Assembly: GCA_045532175.1 (NCBI GenBank)
Contig: JAZSFK010000043.1
Span: 62,001-126,000, forward strand
Source of the DNA: Fimenecus sp045532175
GTDB lineage: Bacteria > Bacillota > Clostridia > Oscillospirales > Acutalibacteraceae
Length of the DNA stretch: 64,000 nucleotides
Direction of reading: 5' to 3'
Shown in pieces: positions 1 through 7,623 of this stretch. A program made the translations under genes and the position numbers. Position 1 is the first letter of the stretch. The number at the start of each line of letters is the position of its first letter. The notes beneath the pieces are model-generated. The model was not told the DNA's origin. It saw nothing but the letters and a program-made list of their open reading frames with translations, and did not search any database.

Positions 1-266
1 TTCTTTGAAAGAGCAACTGCTGCTGAAATTGATAAAGATATTCCCTTATAAGCAGGTCCGTAAAGCACAGCTTCTTTCTTACCAAGTTTATCAAAATAAG
101 CCTTTGCATAGAATTCACCCATTTTGGTAATCTGGTCACCGGTTTTAATCATACCCGCATTAACAAAATACGGGATTTTTCTGCCACTTTTAGCAGTGAA
201 ATCACCAAATTTAAGAACGCCTGCGTCCTCTAAAAACTCTATAAATTCTCTCTTGTAAGCTTCCAT
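1..266 (-). CDS. pyrE: Orotate phosphoribosyltransferase, N-terminal part (runs off left edge)
   Basis: Converts orotate and PRPP to orotidine 5'-phosphate, the step before PyrF in UMP synthesis. About 88 N-terminal residues are visible, starting MEAYKREFIEFL and continuing through the segment GDFTAKSGRKIPYF and the segment LYGPAYKGI that usually contacts PRPP and orotate. The ATG at 266-264 follows an AGGAGAGAA ribosome site. It is the last visible gene of the pyrC-K-D-F-E operon, 12 bases after pyrF. The C-terminal half with the PRPP-binding loop lies outside the window, so completeness cannot be judged. The call rests on the N-terminal sequence plus the operon. Confidence 0.93.
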   Translation of the reverse strand, partial: MEAYKREFIEFLEDAGVLKFGDFTAKSGRKIPYFVNAGMIKTGDQITKMGEFYAKAYFDKLGKKEAVLYGPAYKGISLSISAAVALSK

Positions 267-278
267 TTTATTCTCTCC

Positions 279-977
279 TTATCCAACAAATTCTGCAACG
301 CATCTCTTATATGCTGCAACAGGGTCAGCAGCTGCAGTAATCGGTCTGCCAACAACGATATAGTCAGAGCCTGCTTCCTTGGCTTTTTCAGGTGTCATAA
401 CACGAACCTGGTCACCAATATCGCCGTCTGCAAAACGAATGCCGGGGGTAACTGTAACAAAATCATTGCCGCATCTGTTATGAACCTTATCAGCTTCAAG
501 CGGTGAACAAACAACACCGTCAAGACCTGCTACTTTTGCATTGTGTGCATAATGCATAACAACTTCATCAATAGATTCTTTAATAAGCAAATCTCTTTCC
601 ATAACTTCTTGACTTGTTGATGTTAACTGAGTTACAGCAATAAGAATTGGTCTTGTACCGTCTGCACGAGTTAATCCTTCAAGAGCACCTTCCATCATAG
701 GAATAGCACCACCTGCATGAAGATTAGTCATATCAACATCAAGATTAGAAAGTACTGCCATTGATTTTTTAACCGTATTTGGAATATCGTGAAGTTTAAG
801 GTCAAGGAAAATCTTATGTCCTCTTGCCTTGATTTCCTTTACAATTGACGGACCTTCTGCATAATAAAGCTCCATACCGATTTTTACAAATGGTTTTACA
901 TCTGTGAACTTATCAAGAAATGCCATTACATCAGCCTTACTTGAAAAATCACAAGCAATAATTACGTCCTTACCCAT
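279..977 (-). CDS. pyrF: Orotidine 5'-phosphate decarboxylase
   Basis: Decarboxylates OMP to UMP, the last step of de novo pyrimidine synthesis. The 232 residues are the usual length for the short bacterial TIM-barrel form. The catalytic Asp-Lys-x-x-Asp signature is present as DLKLHDIPNT (D59, K61, D64), and the phosphate-binding end VVGRPIT is near residue 208. The ATG shares one base with the TAA of pyrD, so the two are translationally coupled. Nothing is missing or unusual. Confidence 0.97.
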   Translation of the reverse strand: MGKDVIIACDFSSKADVMAFLDKFTDVKPFVKIGMELYYAEGPSIVKEIKARGHKIFLDLKLHDIPNTVKKSMAVLSNLDVDMTNLHAGGAIPMMEGALEGLTRADGTRPILIAVTQLTSTSQEVMERDLLIKESIDEVVMHYAHNAKVAGLDGVVCSPLEADKVHNRCGNDFVTVTPGIRFADGDIGDQVRVMTPEKAKEAGSDYIVVGRPITAAADPVAAYKRCVAEFVG

Positions 978-1888
978 TAGTGTGCTCCTCCTATAATTTC
1001 ATTTATATCTTTAACATTAAGTTTTGCTAATTCATTTGGCAAGTCTTCGATGATATTCTTACAAGCATAAGGGTCAACAAGATTTGCTGCACCTACCTGA
1101 ACCGCAGTAGCACCTGCCATCATCATTTCAATTACATCCTTTGCAGTTGAAACACCGCCCATACCAATGATTGGAATTTTAACTGCATCGTAAACCTGAT
1201 ACACCATTCTGACTGCAACGGGGAAAATTGCAGAGCCTGAGAACCCACCCATTTTGTTAGCGATTACAGGCTGACGACGTTTAATATCAATTCTCATACC
1301 GAGTAGTGTGTTAATTAAGCTGATACCGTCTGCACCTGCTGATTCTGCAGCTTTTGCAATTGATACTATATCAGTAACATTAGGTGAAAGTTTAATGATA
1401 ATTGGTTTTGTTGTAACCTCTTTTACAGCCTTAACAACTTTTTCAACAGCAGCAGGTTCTGTACCAAAACTCATACCACCATTATGAACATTGGGACAAG
1501 ACACATTAACTTCAATCCAACCAACTTGTTCACAAGCATCAATCTTTTCACAAGTATAAGCATACTCTTCAACTGAAAAACCGCTTACATTTGCCATAAC
1601 AGGTTTGTTGAAAACCTTTGCGAGTTTAGGCAATTCTTCACTAATAACTTTATCGACACCTGGATTTTGAAGACCTACAGAATTTATCATACCTGCAGAA
1701 CATTCTGCAATTCTTGGTGTTGGATTACCAAAACGAGCTTCTTTTGTAGTACCTTTAAAAGAAAATGTACCAAGAATGTTTATGTCATAAAGTTCTGCAA
1801 ACTCATAACCGAAACCATAAGTACCACTTGCAGGAATAATGGGGTTATCAATCTCAATTCCGAGAAGATTCACTTTTGTGTTTACCAT
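977..1888 (-). CDS. pyrD: Dihydroorotate dehydrogenase B, catalytic subunit
   Basis: FMN enzyme that oxidises dihydroorotate to orotate. The 303 residues fit the class 1B (PyrDB) type. The active-site segment NVSCPNVHNGG carries the catalytic Cys131, as expected for class 1 enzymes. The partner subunit PyrK is encoded immediately upstream and overlaps by 7 bases, which supports the NAD-dependent heterotetramer (PyrDB2-PyrK2) rather than a quinone- or fumarate-linked enzyme. Confidence 0.96.
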   Translation of the reverse strand: MVNTKVNLLGIEIDNPIIPASGTYGFGYEFAELYDINILGTFSFKGTTKEARFGNPTPRIAECSAGMINSVGLQNPGVDKVISEELPKLAKVFNKPVMANVSGFSVEEYAYTCEKIDACEQVGWIEVNVSCPNVHNGGMSFGTEPAAVEKVVKAVKEVTTKPIIIKLSPNVTDIVSIAKAAESAGADGISLINTLLGMRIDIKRRQPVIANKMGGFSGSAIFPVAVRMVYQVYDAVKIPIIGMGGVSTAKDVIEMMMAGATAVQVGAANLVDPYACKNIIEDLPNELAKLNVKDINEIIGGAH

Positions 1889-2616
1889 ATTATCTCCTCC
1901 CTCGTGAGTACTGGACCATCTTTACAGATTCTCTTGTTACCATATTTTGTCTTGCATGAACAACCCATACAAGCACCGAATCCACAACCCATTCTTTCTT
2001 CAAAACTGTATTGACCACTTGTTGTTGCAGTTGATTCAATAGCCTTAAACATCGGCATTGGGCCACAAGTAAAGAAATATGAGTAATCTGTATCTTTAAG
2101 TGCATCTGTAACAAAACCTTTGATACCATAAGAGCCATCGACAGTTGTTACCTTTACATCAGCACCGAGCATTTTAAATTCATCTTCATAGAAGATTTCT
2201 TCTTTTTTATTAAAGCCAAGAATTACTGTTACGCTCTTGCCCTCTTTAATGAGTTTTTTGCAAAGATTATACATTGGTGGCACACCAACACCGCCACCGA
2301 TAAGCACGGGCTTGTCCAATGATTTTGAAGTATCAAAACCATTACCCAAACCGCAGAGAACATCAAGTTTTTCACCTGCGTTTATCTTGCTCATAACTTC
2401 TGTACCTTCACCGACAACTTTATAGATTATTGTGATTGTATTGTCATCATAATCGCATATTGAAATCGGACGACGAAGATAGAAACCATCAAGTTTAATA
2501 TTTATAAACTGACCCGGTGCAGTAATTGAGCTTGTATCGCCAATAAGCACCATTTCATAGATGCTGTCAGTTAATTTTTTATTGGATTTAATTTCATAAA
2601 AACCCTGATACATCAT
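1882..2616 (-). CDS. pyrK: Dihydroorotate dehydrogenase B, electron transfer subunit
   Basis: Iron-sulfur flavoprotein that passes electrons from PyrD to NAD+. It has an FAD-binding segment LRRPISICD near residue 48, an NAD-binding glycine-rich stretch GGGVGVPPM near 107, and a C-terminal 2Fe-2S cluster site with Cys211, Cys216, Cys219 and Cys231. The length (244 aa) is normal. The start ATGATG overlaps the TGA of pyrC by 4 bases. Together with pyrD it defines a class 1B dehydrogenase. Confidence 0.96.
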   Translation of the reverse strand: MMYQGFYEIKSNKKLTDSIYEMVLIGDTSSITAPGQFINIKLDGFYLRRPISICDYDDNTITIIYKVVGEGTEVMSKINAGEKLDVLCGLGNGFDTSKSLDKPVLIGGGVGVPPMYNLCKKLIKEGKSVTVILGFNKKEEIFYEDEFKMLGADVKVTTVDGSYGIKGFVTDALKDTDYSYFFTCGPMPMFKAIESTATTSGQYSFEERMGCGFGACMGCSCKTKYGNKRICKDGPVLTREEIIW

Positions 2617-3878
2617 TTATCCTCCCATACAATGTTACCATTGCATATTGTCATTTTACATTTACCGTAAACCTCTGTACCTTCAAATGGAGTACTCTTC
2701 CCCTTTGAAAGGAAATCATCAGGGTTTACAACATATTTGTCATTCAAATCAAAAACTGTTAAATCAGCTTTATTTCCTACTTTAATTTCGCTACCTATGT
2801 TAAACCTTTTGTTAGCATTAATTGAAAGTAATTCAACAAGCTTTTCAAGAGAAATTATATTTGTCTTAACAAAATTTGTATACATAACAGAGAATGCTGT
2901 TTCAATGCCCACAACACCCATATTACTCTTTTCAAGACCTTTGCTTTTTTCTTCTGCACTGTGCGGAGCATGGTCAGTTGCAATCATATCAATAGTGCCG
3001 TCTAACAGTCCTTGAATAAGTGCTTTTTTATCACTTTCATCACGAAGTGGTGGATTCATTTTAAATCTGCCGTGTTCTTGTAAATACTTGTCAGAAAGAA
3101 CAAGATAATGTGGACCTGTTTCACAAGTAATATCTACACCATCTTTTTTGGCTTGCCTAATAAGTTCAACACTCTCTTTAGTTGAGATATGGCAAACATG
3201 ATATGCACAACCTGTTTGTTTGGCAAGATGTATGTCACGTTCAATCTGTTTCCATTCACTTTCAGAACAAATACCTCTGTGTCCATGTTCTTCTGCATAT
3301 TTACCCTTGTGAATATAGCCTCCATTAAGCAAATCATTTACTTCACAATGAGCAACAATCATTTTATTATGCTCTTTTGCTATTCTCATAGCATTGAGCA
3401 TCATTTCTTCACTTTGAACTCCCCTGCCATCGTCAGAATATGCAATACACATATCTTTCATTCCAACAAGGTCAGCAAGTTCCTCGCCCATCTGATTTAC
3501 CGTAATTGAAGCATACGGATATACGTTTATGACAGCGTCATTGTTGATAATGTCAATCTGCTCCTGTAAATGCACTATTGAGTCAGGAACAGGCTTTAAG
3601 TTAGGCATAGAACAAACTGAAGTATAGCCTCCGCGTGCAGAAGCCATTGTACCTGTTTTAATTGTTTCTTTATAAGAAAAACCCGGTTCACGCAGATGCA
3701 CATGTACATCTGTAAAACCGGGAAATACATAATAATTTGTAAAATTATAGACAAAATCTGCGTAATCGGGTGCTATACAGTCAGAAATATCTGCAATAAT
3801 TCCGTCGTCAATCAAAATATCTTTTTTAATGAATTGTGAGTCATAAAAAATTGTTGCATTTTTAATTAACTGTTTCAT
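2613..3878 (-). CDS. pyrC: Dihydroorotase
   Basis: Zinc amidohydrolase that cyclises carbamoyl aspartate to dihydroorotate. The metal-binding signature DVHVHLREPG sits at residues 57-66. Later metal ligands are visible in the contexts AHCEVND and ATDHAPHS. The reading frame stays open further upstream, but the start chosen is ATG 3878-3876: the protein then begins MKQLIKNATIF like other dihydroorotases and is preceded by AGGTGATG. That gives 421 aa. It is the first gene of the pyr operon, with a promoter directly upstream. Confidence 0.95.
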   Translation of the reverse strand: MKQLIKNATIFYDSQFIKKDILIDDGIIADISDCIAPDYADFVYNFTNYYVFPGFTDVHVHLREPGFSYKETIKTGTMASARGGYTSVCSMPNLKPVPDSIVHLQEQIDIINNDAVINVYPYASITVNQMGEELADLVGMKDMCIAYSDDGRGVQSEEMMLNAMRIAKEHNKMIVAHCEVNDLLNGGYIHKGKYAEEHGHRGICSESEWKQIERDIHLAKQTGCAYHVCHISTKESVELIRQAKKDGVDITCETGPHYLVLSDKYLQEHGRFKMNPPLRDESDKKALIQGLLDGTIDMIATDHAPHSAEEKSKGLEKSNMGVVGIETAFSVMYTNFVKTNIISLEKLVELLSINANKRFNIGSEIKVGNKADLTVFDLNDKYVVNPDDFLSKGKSTPFEGTEVYGKCKMTICNGNIVWEDK

Positions 3879-3916
3879 TTCATCACCTGTAAAACAACAG
3901 AATTTCATTCTATAAA

Positions 3917-3946
3917 ATAATAACATATTTATATATTGTATGTCAA
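3917..3946 (-). promoter_or_regulatory. Promoter of the pyr operon
   Basis: On the minus strand a perfect -35 TTGACA (3946-3941) and a -10 TATTAT (3922-3917) are separated by 18 bases, about 40 bases before the pyrC start. The leader is too short for a PyrR-type attenuator, and no terminator hairpin lies between promoter and pyrC. Confidence 0.65.
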
Positions 3947-3968
3947 TAAATTCAAGGCACAATATATG

Positions 3969-4000
3969 TAAAAAAGTGAGGTTTTTACACCCCACTTTTT
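3969..4000 (-). terminator. Terminator of the rubrerythrin gene
   Basis: An 11-bp stem with one mismatch (AAAAAGTGAGG against CCCCACTTTTT) lies 8 bases after the rubrerythrin stop and ends in a T-run on the minus strand. It isolates rubrerythrin from the pyr operon downstream. Confidence 0.8.
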
Positions 4001-4007
4001 GTTGATT

Positions 4008-4547
4008 TTAATAATTTTCTGCTTTAACCATAAAATATGCTTTTGGATGAGCACAAACAGGACAAAGTTCAGGTGCTTCTTTACCAAAATGAACGTGACC
4101 ACAGTTGGAACAAATCCACATCATATCACCTTCGCGTGAAAATACGAGACCACCCTCAATATTGCTAAGAAGTTTCTTGTATCTTTCTTCATGGTCTTTT
4201 TCAATTTTAGCAACCATTTCAAAAAGAGCAGCAATATGGTCAAAGCCTTCTTCCTTTGCTACAACAGCAAATTCAGCATACATTTCTGTCCACTCATAGT
4301 TTTCGCCTGCAGCAGCATCTTTAAGATTTTCAATAGTTGTCGGGATGCCGCCGTCATGGAGAAGTTTAAACCAGATTTTTGCGTGTTCTTTTTCGTTGTT
4401 AGCAGTTTCTTCGAAAATCTGTGCTATCTGAACATAACCGTCTTTCTTAGCCTTAGATGCATAATAAGTGTATTTGTTTCTTGCCTGTGACTCACCTGCA
4501 AACGCAGTCATAAGATTAGCTTCTGTTCTTGAACCTTTGAGTTCCAT
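4008..4547 (-). CDS. rbr: Rubrerythrin
   Basis: Cytoplasmic diiron and rubredoxin protein that reduces hydrogen peroxide in anaerobes. Residues 1-140 form the ferritin-like four-helix domain with two Glu-x-x-His ligand pairs (FEETANNEKEH and FEMVAKIEKDH). The C-terminal rubredoxin-type iron site uses Cys146, Cys149, Cys162 and Cys165. The chosen start ATG 4547-4545 follows AAGGAGTGATTTT and gives MELKGSRTEANL, the standard N-terminus; a longer open frame upstream is not used. The gene is monocistronic, with its own promoter and terminator. Confidence 0.95.
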   Translation of the reverse strand: MELKGSRTEANLMTAFAGESQARNKYTYYASKAKKDGYVQIAQIFEETANNEKEHAKIWFKLLHDGGIPTTIENLKDAAAGENYEWTEMYAEFAVVAKEEGFDHIAALFEMVAKIEKDHEERYKKLLSNIEGGLVFSREGDMMWICSNCGHVHFGKEAPELCPVCAHPKAYFMVKAENY

Positions 4548-4575
4548 AAAATCACTCCTTATTTTTAATATTATT

Positions 4576-4604
4576 ATTTTACCATAAATTATGAAAAAAT
4601 ACAA
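4576..4604 (-). promoter_or_regulatory. Promoter of rubrerythrin
   Basis: Minus-strand -35 TTGTAT (4604-4599) and -10 TAAAAT (4581-4576) with a 17-base spacer, about 30 bases before the start codon. No clear copy of the perR palindrome is present here. Confidence 0.55.
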
Positions 4605-4656
4605 CTATGTAGATAAAATATTTTTCTTATGATATTATATACATGAGGTGAGGAGA

Positions 4657-5340
4657 ATGGAAAAATATACAATAACACCTGTTGGGTATATAAATAATGC
4701 ATATAAAGAAAAATTCGGAATACCGAGGCAAAGTGGATTGACAAATAACATTATATCGAAAATTGTGTTTGAAAAAGAATTCAGTTCAAAAGAATATTTT
4801 AAGGGACTTGAGAATTTTACTCATATATGGATTCTATGGCTTTTCACGGAAACTATGTGCAAAGATATTACCCCAACAGTAAGACCTCCTAAACTCGGTG
4901 GAAATGAACGTATGGGTGTGTTCGCAACTCGTTCGCCCTTCAGGCCAAATCATATAGGAATATCATCTGTCAAGATTGAGAAAATCGACTATGATGAACA
5001 AGTCGGAGTGATTCTTTATGTAAGTGGTGCAGATTTAATGGATAATACACCCATAATAGATATCAAGCCTTATCTCCCTTATACTGATTGTCACCCTAAT
5101 GCATCAAATGGCTTTGCACTTGATGACATCAACGGACTACTTGAAATTAAATGTGGTGATGAAATTTTAGAGAAAATTCCAATTGATTTGGTTGACGGCT
5201 TATTTGAAACCCTAAAGCACGACCCAAGACCATCATACCAAAATGACAATGATAGAATTTATGGTATGAGTTTTGGAGATGTGCAAGTTATGTTTAAGGT
5301 TAATAAAAATATTTTAGAGATTATAGATATACAACAATAA
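4657..5340 (+). CDS. trmO: tRNA (N6-threonylcarbamoyladenosine37-N6)-methyltransferase
   Basis: TsaA/TrmO-family protein, which methylates t6A37 in threonine tRNA using SAM. The family signature is clear: an N-terminal TPVGYI strand, then GGNERMGVFATRSPFRPN near residues 85-102 and the conserved segment DIKPYLPY near 142. ATG 4657 is preferred over an upstream in-frame GTG (4648) because GAGGTGAGG precedes it at suitable spacing; this gives 227 aa. The C-terminal extension matches longer TrmO forms. It is a single gene, convergent with the acetyltransferase. Confidence 0.9.
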   Translation: MEKYTITPVGYINNAYKEKFGIPRQSGLTNNIISKIVFEKEFSSKEYFKGLENFTHIWILWLFTETMCKDITPTVRPPKLGGNERMGVFATRSPFRPNHIGISSVKIEKIDYDEQVGVILYVSGADLMDNTPIIDIKPYLPYTDCHPNASNGFALDDINGLLEIKCGDEILEKIPIDLVDGLFETLKHDPRPSYQNDNDRIYGMSFGDVQVMFKVNKNILEIIDIQQ

Positions 5341-5362
5341 AAAGCCACTAATGTGGCTTTTT
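5339..5362. terminator. Bidirectional terminator between trmO and maa
   Basis: A perfect 10-bp stem, AAAAAGCCAC / GTGGCTTTTT, with a TAAT loop and A/T runs on both sides. It serves the two convergent genes and overlaps the last bases of the trmO stop codon. Confidence 0.9.
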
Positions 5363-5363
5363 A

Positions 5364-5966
5364 CTATAAGCTTATCTTTCTATCTTTAAAATAATATTCT
5401 CTATCGTGGTCATTAATTTCACGTAAAACTTTGCAAGGATTACCTACAGCAACCACATTCGCAGGAATATCTTTTGTAACAACGCTACCAGCACCTATAA
5501 CTGTATTATCACCGATTGTAACACCGGGTAATACGATTACCCCTGCACCCAACCAACAGTTTTTACCAATATGTACAGGCATATTATACTGATATGCAAG
5601 AGGACGAAGTTCGGGCAAAATTGGATGCCCCGCAGTTGCAATCACTACATTAGGACCTAACATTGTATAATCGCCAACATAAATATGAGTATCATCAACA
5701 AGGGTTAAGTTAAAATTTGCGTAAACGCCTTTGCCGAAGTGAACATTTTTACCTGCCCAGTTTGCGTGAAGCGGTGGTTCAATATAGCAATCCTCCCCAA
5801 TTTCTGCAAACATATTTTTAAGCAATTGTGTTCTTTTTTCCAATTCAAGCGGTCTTGTTGCATTAAAATCATATAATTTTTCAAGATATGTAAGCTGTTC
5901 GCTGAATAAATCGTTATCCATTGACAAGTACAAGTCACCACTATGCATTTTTTCACGAATATCCAT
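5364..5966 (-). CDS. maa: Sugar O-acetyltransferase (maltose/galactoside type)
   Basis: Left-handed beta-helix (hexapeptide repeat) acetyltransferase of the Maa/LacA/NodL family, transferring acetyl from acetyl-CoA to sugar hydroxyls. The N-terminal Mac domain (MHSGDLYLSMDNDL) is followed by hexapeptide repeats and the ATAGHP segment with the catalytic His near residue 113, then GAGSVVTKDIPANVVAVGNPCK. It starts 10 bases after the GH28 gene and follows a TAGGAGTGA site, so the two form an operon. The stop codon is TAG. The physiological sugar is unknown. Confidence 0.9.
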   Translation of the reverse strand: MDIREKMHSGDLYLSMDNDLFSEQLTYLEKLYDFNATRPLELEKRTQLLKNMFAEIGEDCYIEPPLHANWAGKNVHFGKGVYANFNLTLVDDTHIYVGDYTMLGPNVVIATAGHPILPELRPLAYQYNMPVHIGKNCWLGAGVIVLPGVTIGDNTVIGAGSVVTKDIPANVVAVGNPCKVLREINDHDREYYFKDRKISL

Positions 5967-5976
5967 AAGTTCACTC

Positions 5977-7509
5977 CTATTTTATATTGATTTTTTTACA
6001 ATCAACTATTCTCATATATTTTCTCAATGTTTTTTCTCTTGACTTAACCTTAATGCTTTCTAATGAAATGTTCTCAGCATGCCTGACAAACACTCCGTAT
6101 GCATTCAGATTTCTGAAACGGTTACATTCGGGGTATTCTTTCTCTTGTTCGGGAATCTTTAATCTTAAATCGATATAGTCTTTGCCTTTTGAATAACTTA
6201 AATCAAAACATTCAAGTTTTATGTCTTTAACATCTTGATTTGGTATTCCCATAATCATAATAGGAATTTCAATATTTTTTGCTATTATGTTTTTAATATT
6301 TATATTTTTGATTTCGCCTTTACCGTCAAGGTCAGGTTTGTTATCGCCATTTCGGTTACAAAGCCTTATAAACAACGGACAAGCCATACTATCCATTTCA
6401 ATGTTTGAAATATTAACATTCTTGACCCTTGCCCCATCACAAGATTCAATTGATATGCCACTGACTCCTGCAGGGTAAATGTCAGTTAGATAGAATTTGC
6501 AGTTTTCAACTGTAACATCGCTAATGTCAAGAGAGGTTTCCGTACCAATTTTGAATGCATTTGTACAGGAAATCACTTCACAATCGTGAATAAAAACATT
6601 ACTCATACCGCGTTTAGAAGCAACATCAAGATTATTTTTAATTTTGAGTCCGTCATCTCCCGATGTTGCAATGCTCATATTATTTTTGAGTACAATGCCG
6701 TCATCAGCAGTTGAAACAAAACAATTCTTAACAATTACATTTGAAGAACCGCAAATATCAATTCCATCAGTATTTGCAATATGACGATTATTATTTACAA
6801 CCACATTTGATATATTAATATCATTCGACGAGTTTACATTAACGGTCCACATTGCAGAGTTTTCAAGAATTATATTATATATTTTAATGTGATTGCAATT
6901 CTTTAAAAACATTAAATAACCGTATTTACTCTTGTGTGAGAAACGTATTCTTTTTCTGTATTCCTGACGCAAATCCCAAACATCTAACACTTTATTAAAT
7001 GGTTCAGTTTTCGGTGGTAAATGTGGCGCTAGTGAAAAGAAATTACCCTCACCGCAGATTTTGCCCGGGCCAACAACTCCAATGTTTTCGCAGTTATCTG
7101 CATAAATTAACGCATTTTCAGTAAAATCGTCAGTATTATGTGAAGCAACAAGTGACGAACCATCAGCAATATATAACACAACATTACTTTTAAGATAAAT
7201 TGTTCCGCAAGTATAATTACCACCATCAACAACCACTATTCCTCCGCCGTTTTTGTGGCATGTTTCTATTGCAGTATTAATCATTTTAGCATTATTAACT
7301 GACTCATCATCCGCTTTCGCACCAAAATCGCGAATATATTTAGCATCATGCAAAGGAAGTTGCAAATTAGAATTTATGTATTTTCTGTATGGAATGTCTT
7401 TATAAAAATCCCCGTCATAAACATCGGAAAAGATTTCACCATCATATATTTTAAAATCCTTTTGAATTTTCGGGAAAAATGAACCAATATGGTTTAGAAT
7501 TCGTGACAT
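5977..7509 (-). CDS. Glycoside hydrolase family 28 (polygalacturonase-like)
   Basis: Right-handed beta-helix enzyme of the pectin-degrading GH28 family. After an approximately 60-residue N-terminal part come the pectate-lyase-type start RDFGAKADD, then the GH28 acid motifs NTDGID (near 246) and STADDGIVLKNN. The usual GHG histidine segment is replaced by AFKIGTETS, as in some rhamnogalacturonan-type members. No signal peptide is visible, so it probably acts inside the cell on imported oligosaccharides. A tandem 16-residue duplication repeats the DDG motif (see the repeat entry). At 510 aa it is longer than the minimal family. The stop is TAG. It is cotranscribed with an acetyltransferase. Confidence 0.85.
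   Translation of the reverse strand: MSRILNHIGSFFPKIQKDFKIYDGEIFSDVYDGDFYKDIPYRKYINSNLQLPLHDAKYIRDFGAKADDESVNNAKMINTAIETCHKNGGGIVVVDGGNYTCGTIYLKSNVVLYIADGSSLVASHNTDDFTENALIYADNCENIGVVGPGKICGEGNFFSLAPHLPPKTEPFNKVLDVWDLRQEYRKRIRFSHKSKYGYLMFLKNCNHIKIYNIILENSAMWTVNVNSSNDINISNVVVNNNRHIANTDGIDICGSSNVIVKNCFVSTADDGIVLKNNMSIATSGDDGLKIKNNLDVASKRGMSNVFIHDCEVISCTNAFKIGTETSLDISDVTVENCKFYLTDIYPAGVSGISIESCDGARVKNVNISNIEMDSMACPLFIRLCNRNGDNKPDLDGKGEIKNINIKNIIAKNIEIPIMIMGIPNQDVKDIKLECFDLSYSKGKDYIDLRLKIPEQEKEYPECNRFRNLNAYGVFVRHAENISLESIKVKSREKTLRKYMRIVDCKKINIK
6620..6715 (-). repeat. Tandem 48-bp duplication inside the GH28 gene
   Basis: Two adjacent 48-base units (6620-6667 and 6668-6715) align without gaps and share blocks such as ATTATTTTT and CCGTCATC. 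Each encodes 16 residues with an Asp-Asp-Gly motif followed by L-K-N-N or K-I-K-N-N. The units have diverged, so the duplication is old or under different constraints. Confidence 0.7.
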
Positions 7510-7623
7510 AGTATCACCTCTCGATTATATTAGCATACTTGAAAGAAAAATTAAAGAATATAAATGAATTTTTATTGTTTCAAATCATATTCTATTATGA
7601 ACAATTCTTTTGAGGTGATTTTT

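Noticed and set aside
3879..3995. Longer N-terminus of dihydroorotase
   Set aside because: The upstream extension overlaps the promoter, is rich in hydrophobic and cysteine residues unlike the family, and the internal ATG has the ribosome site.
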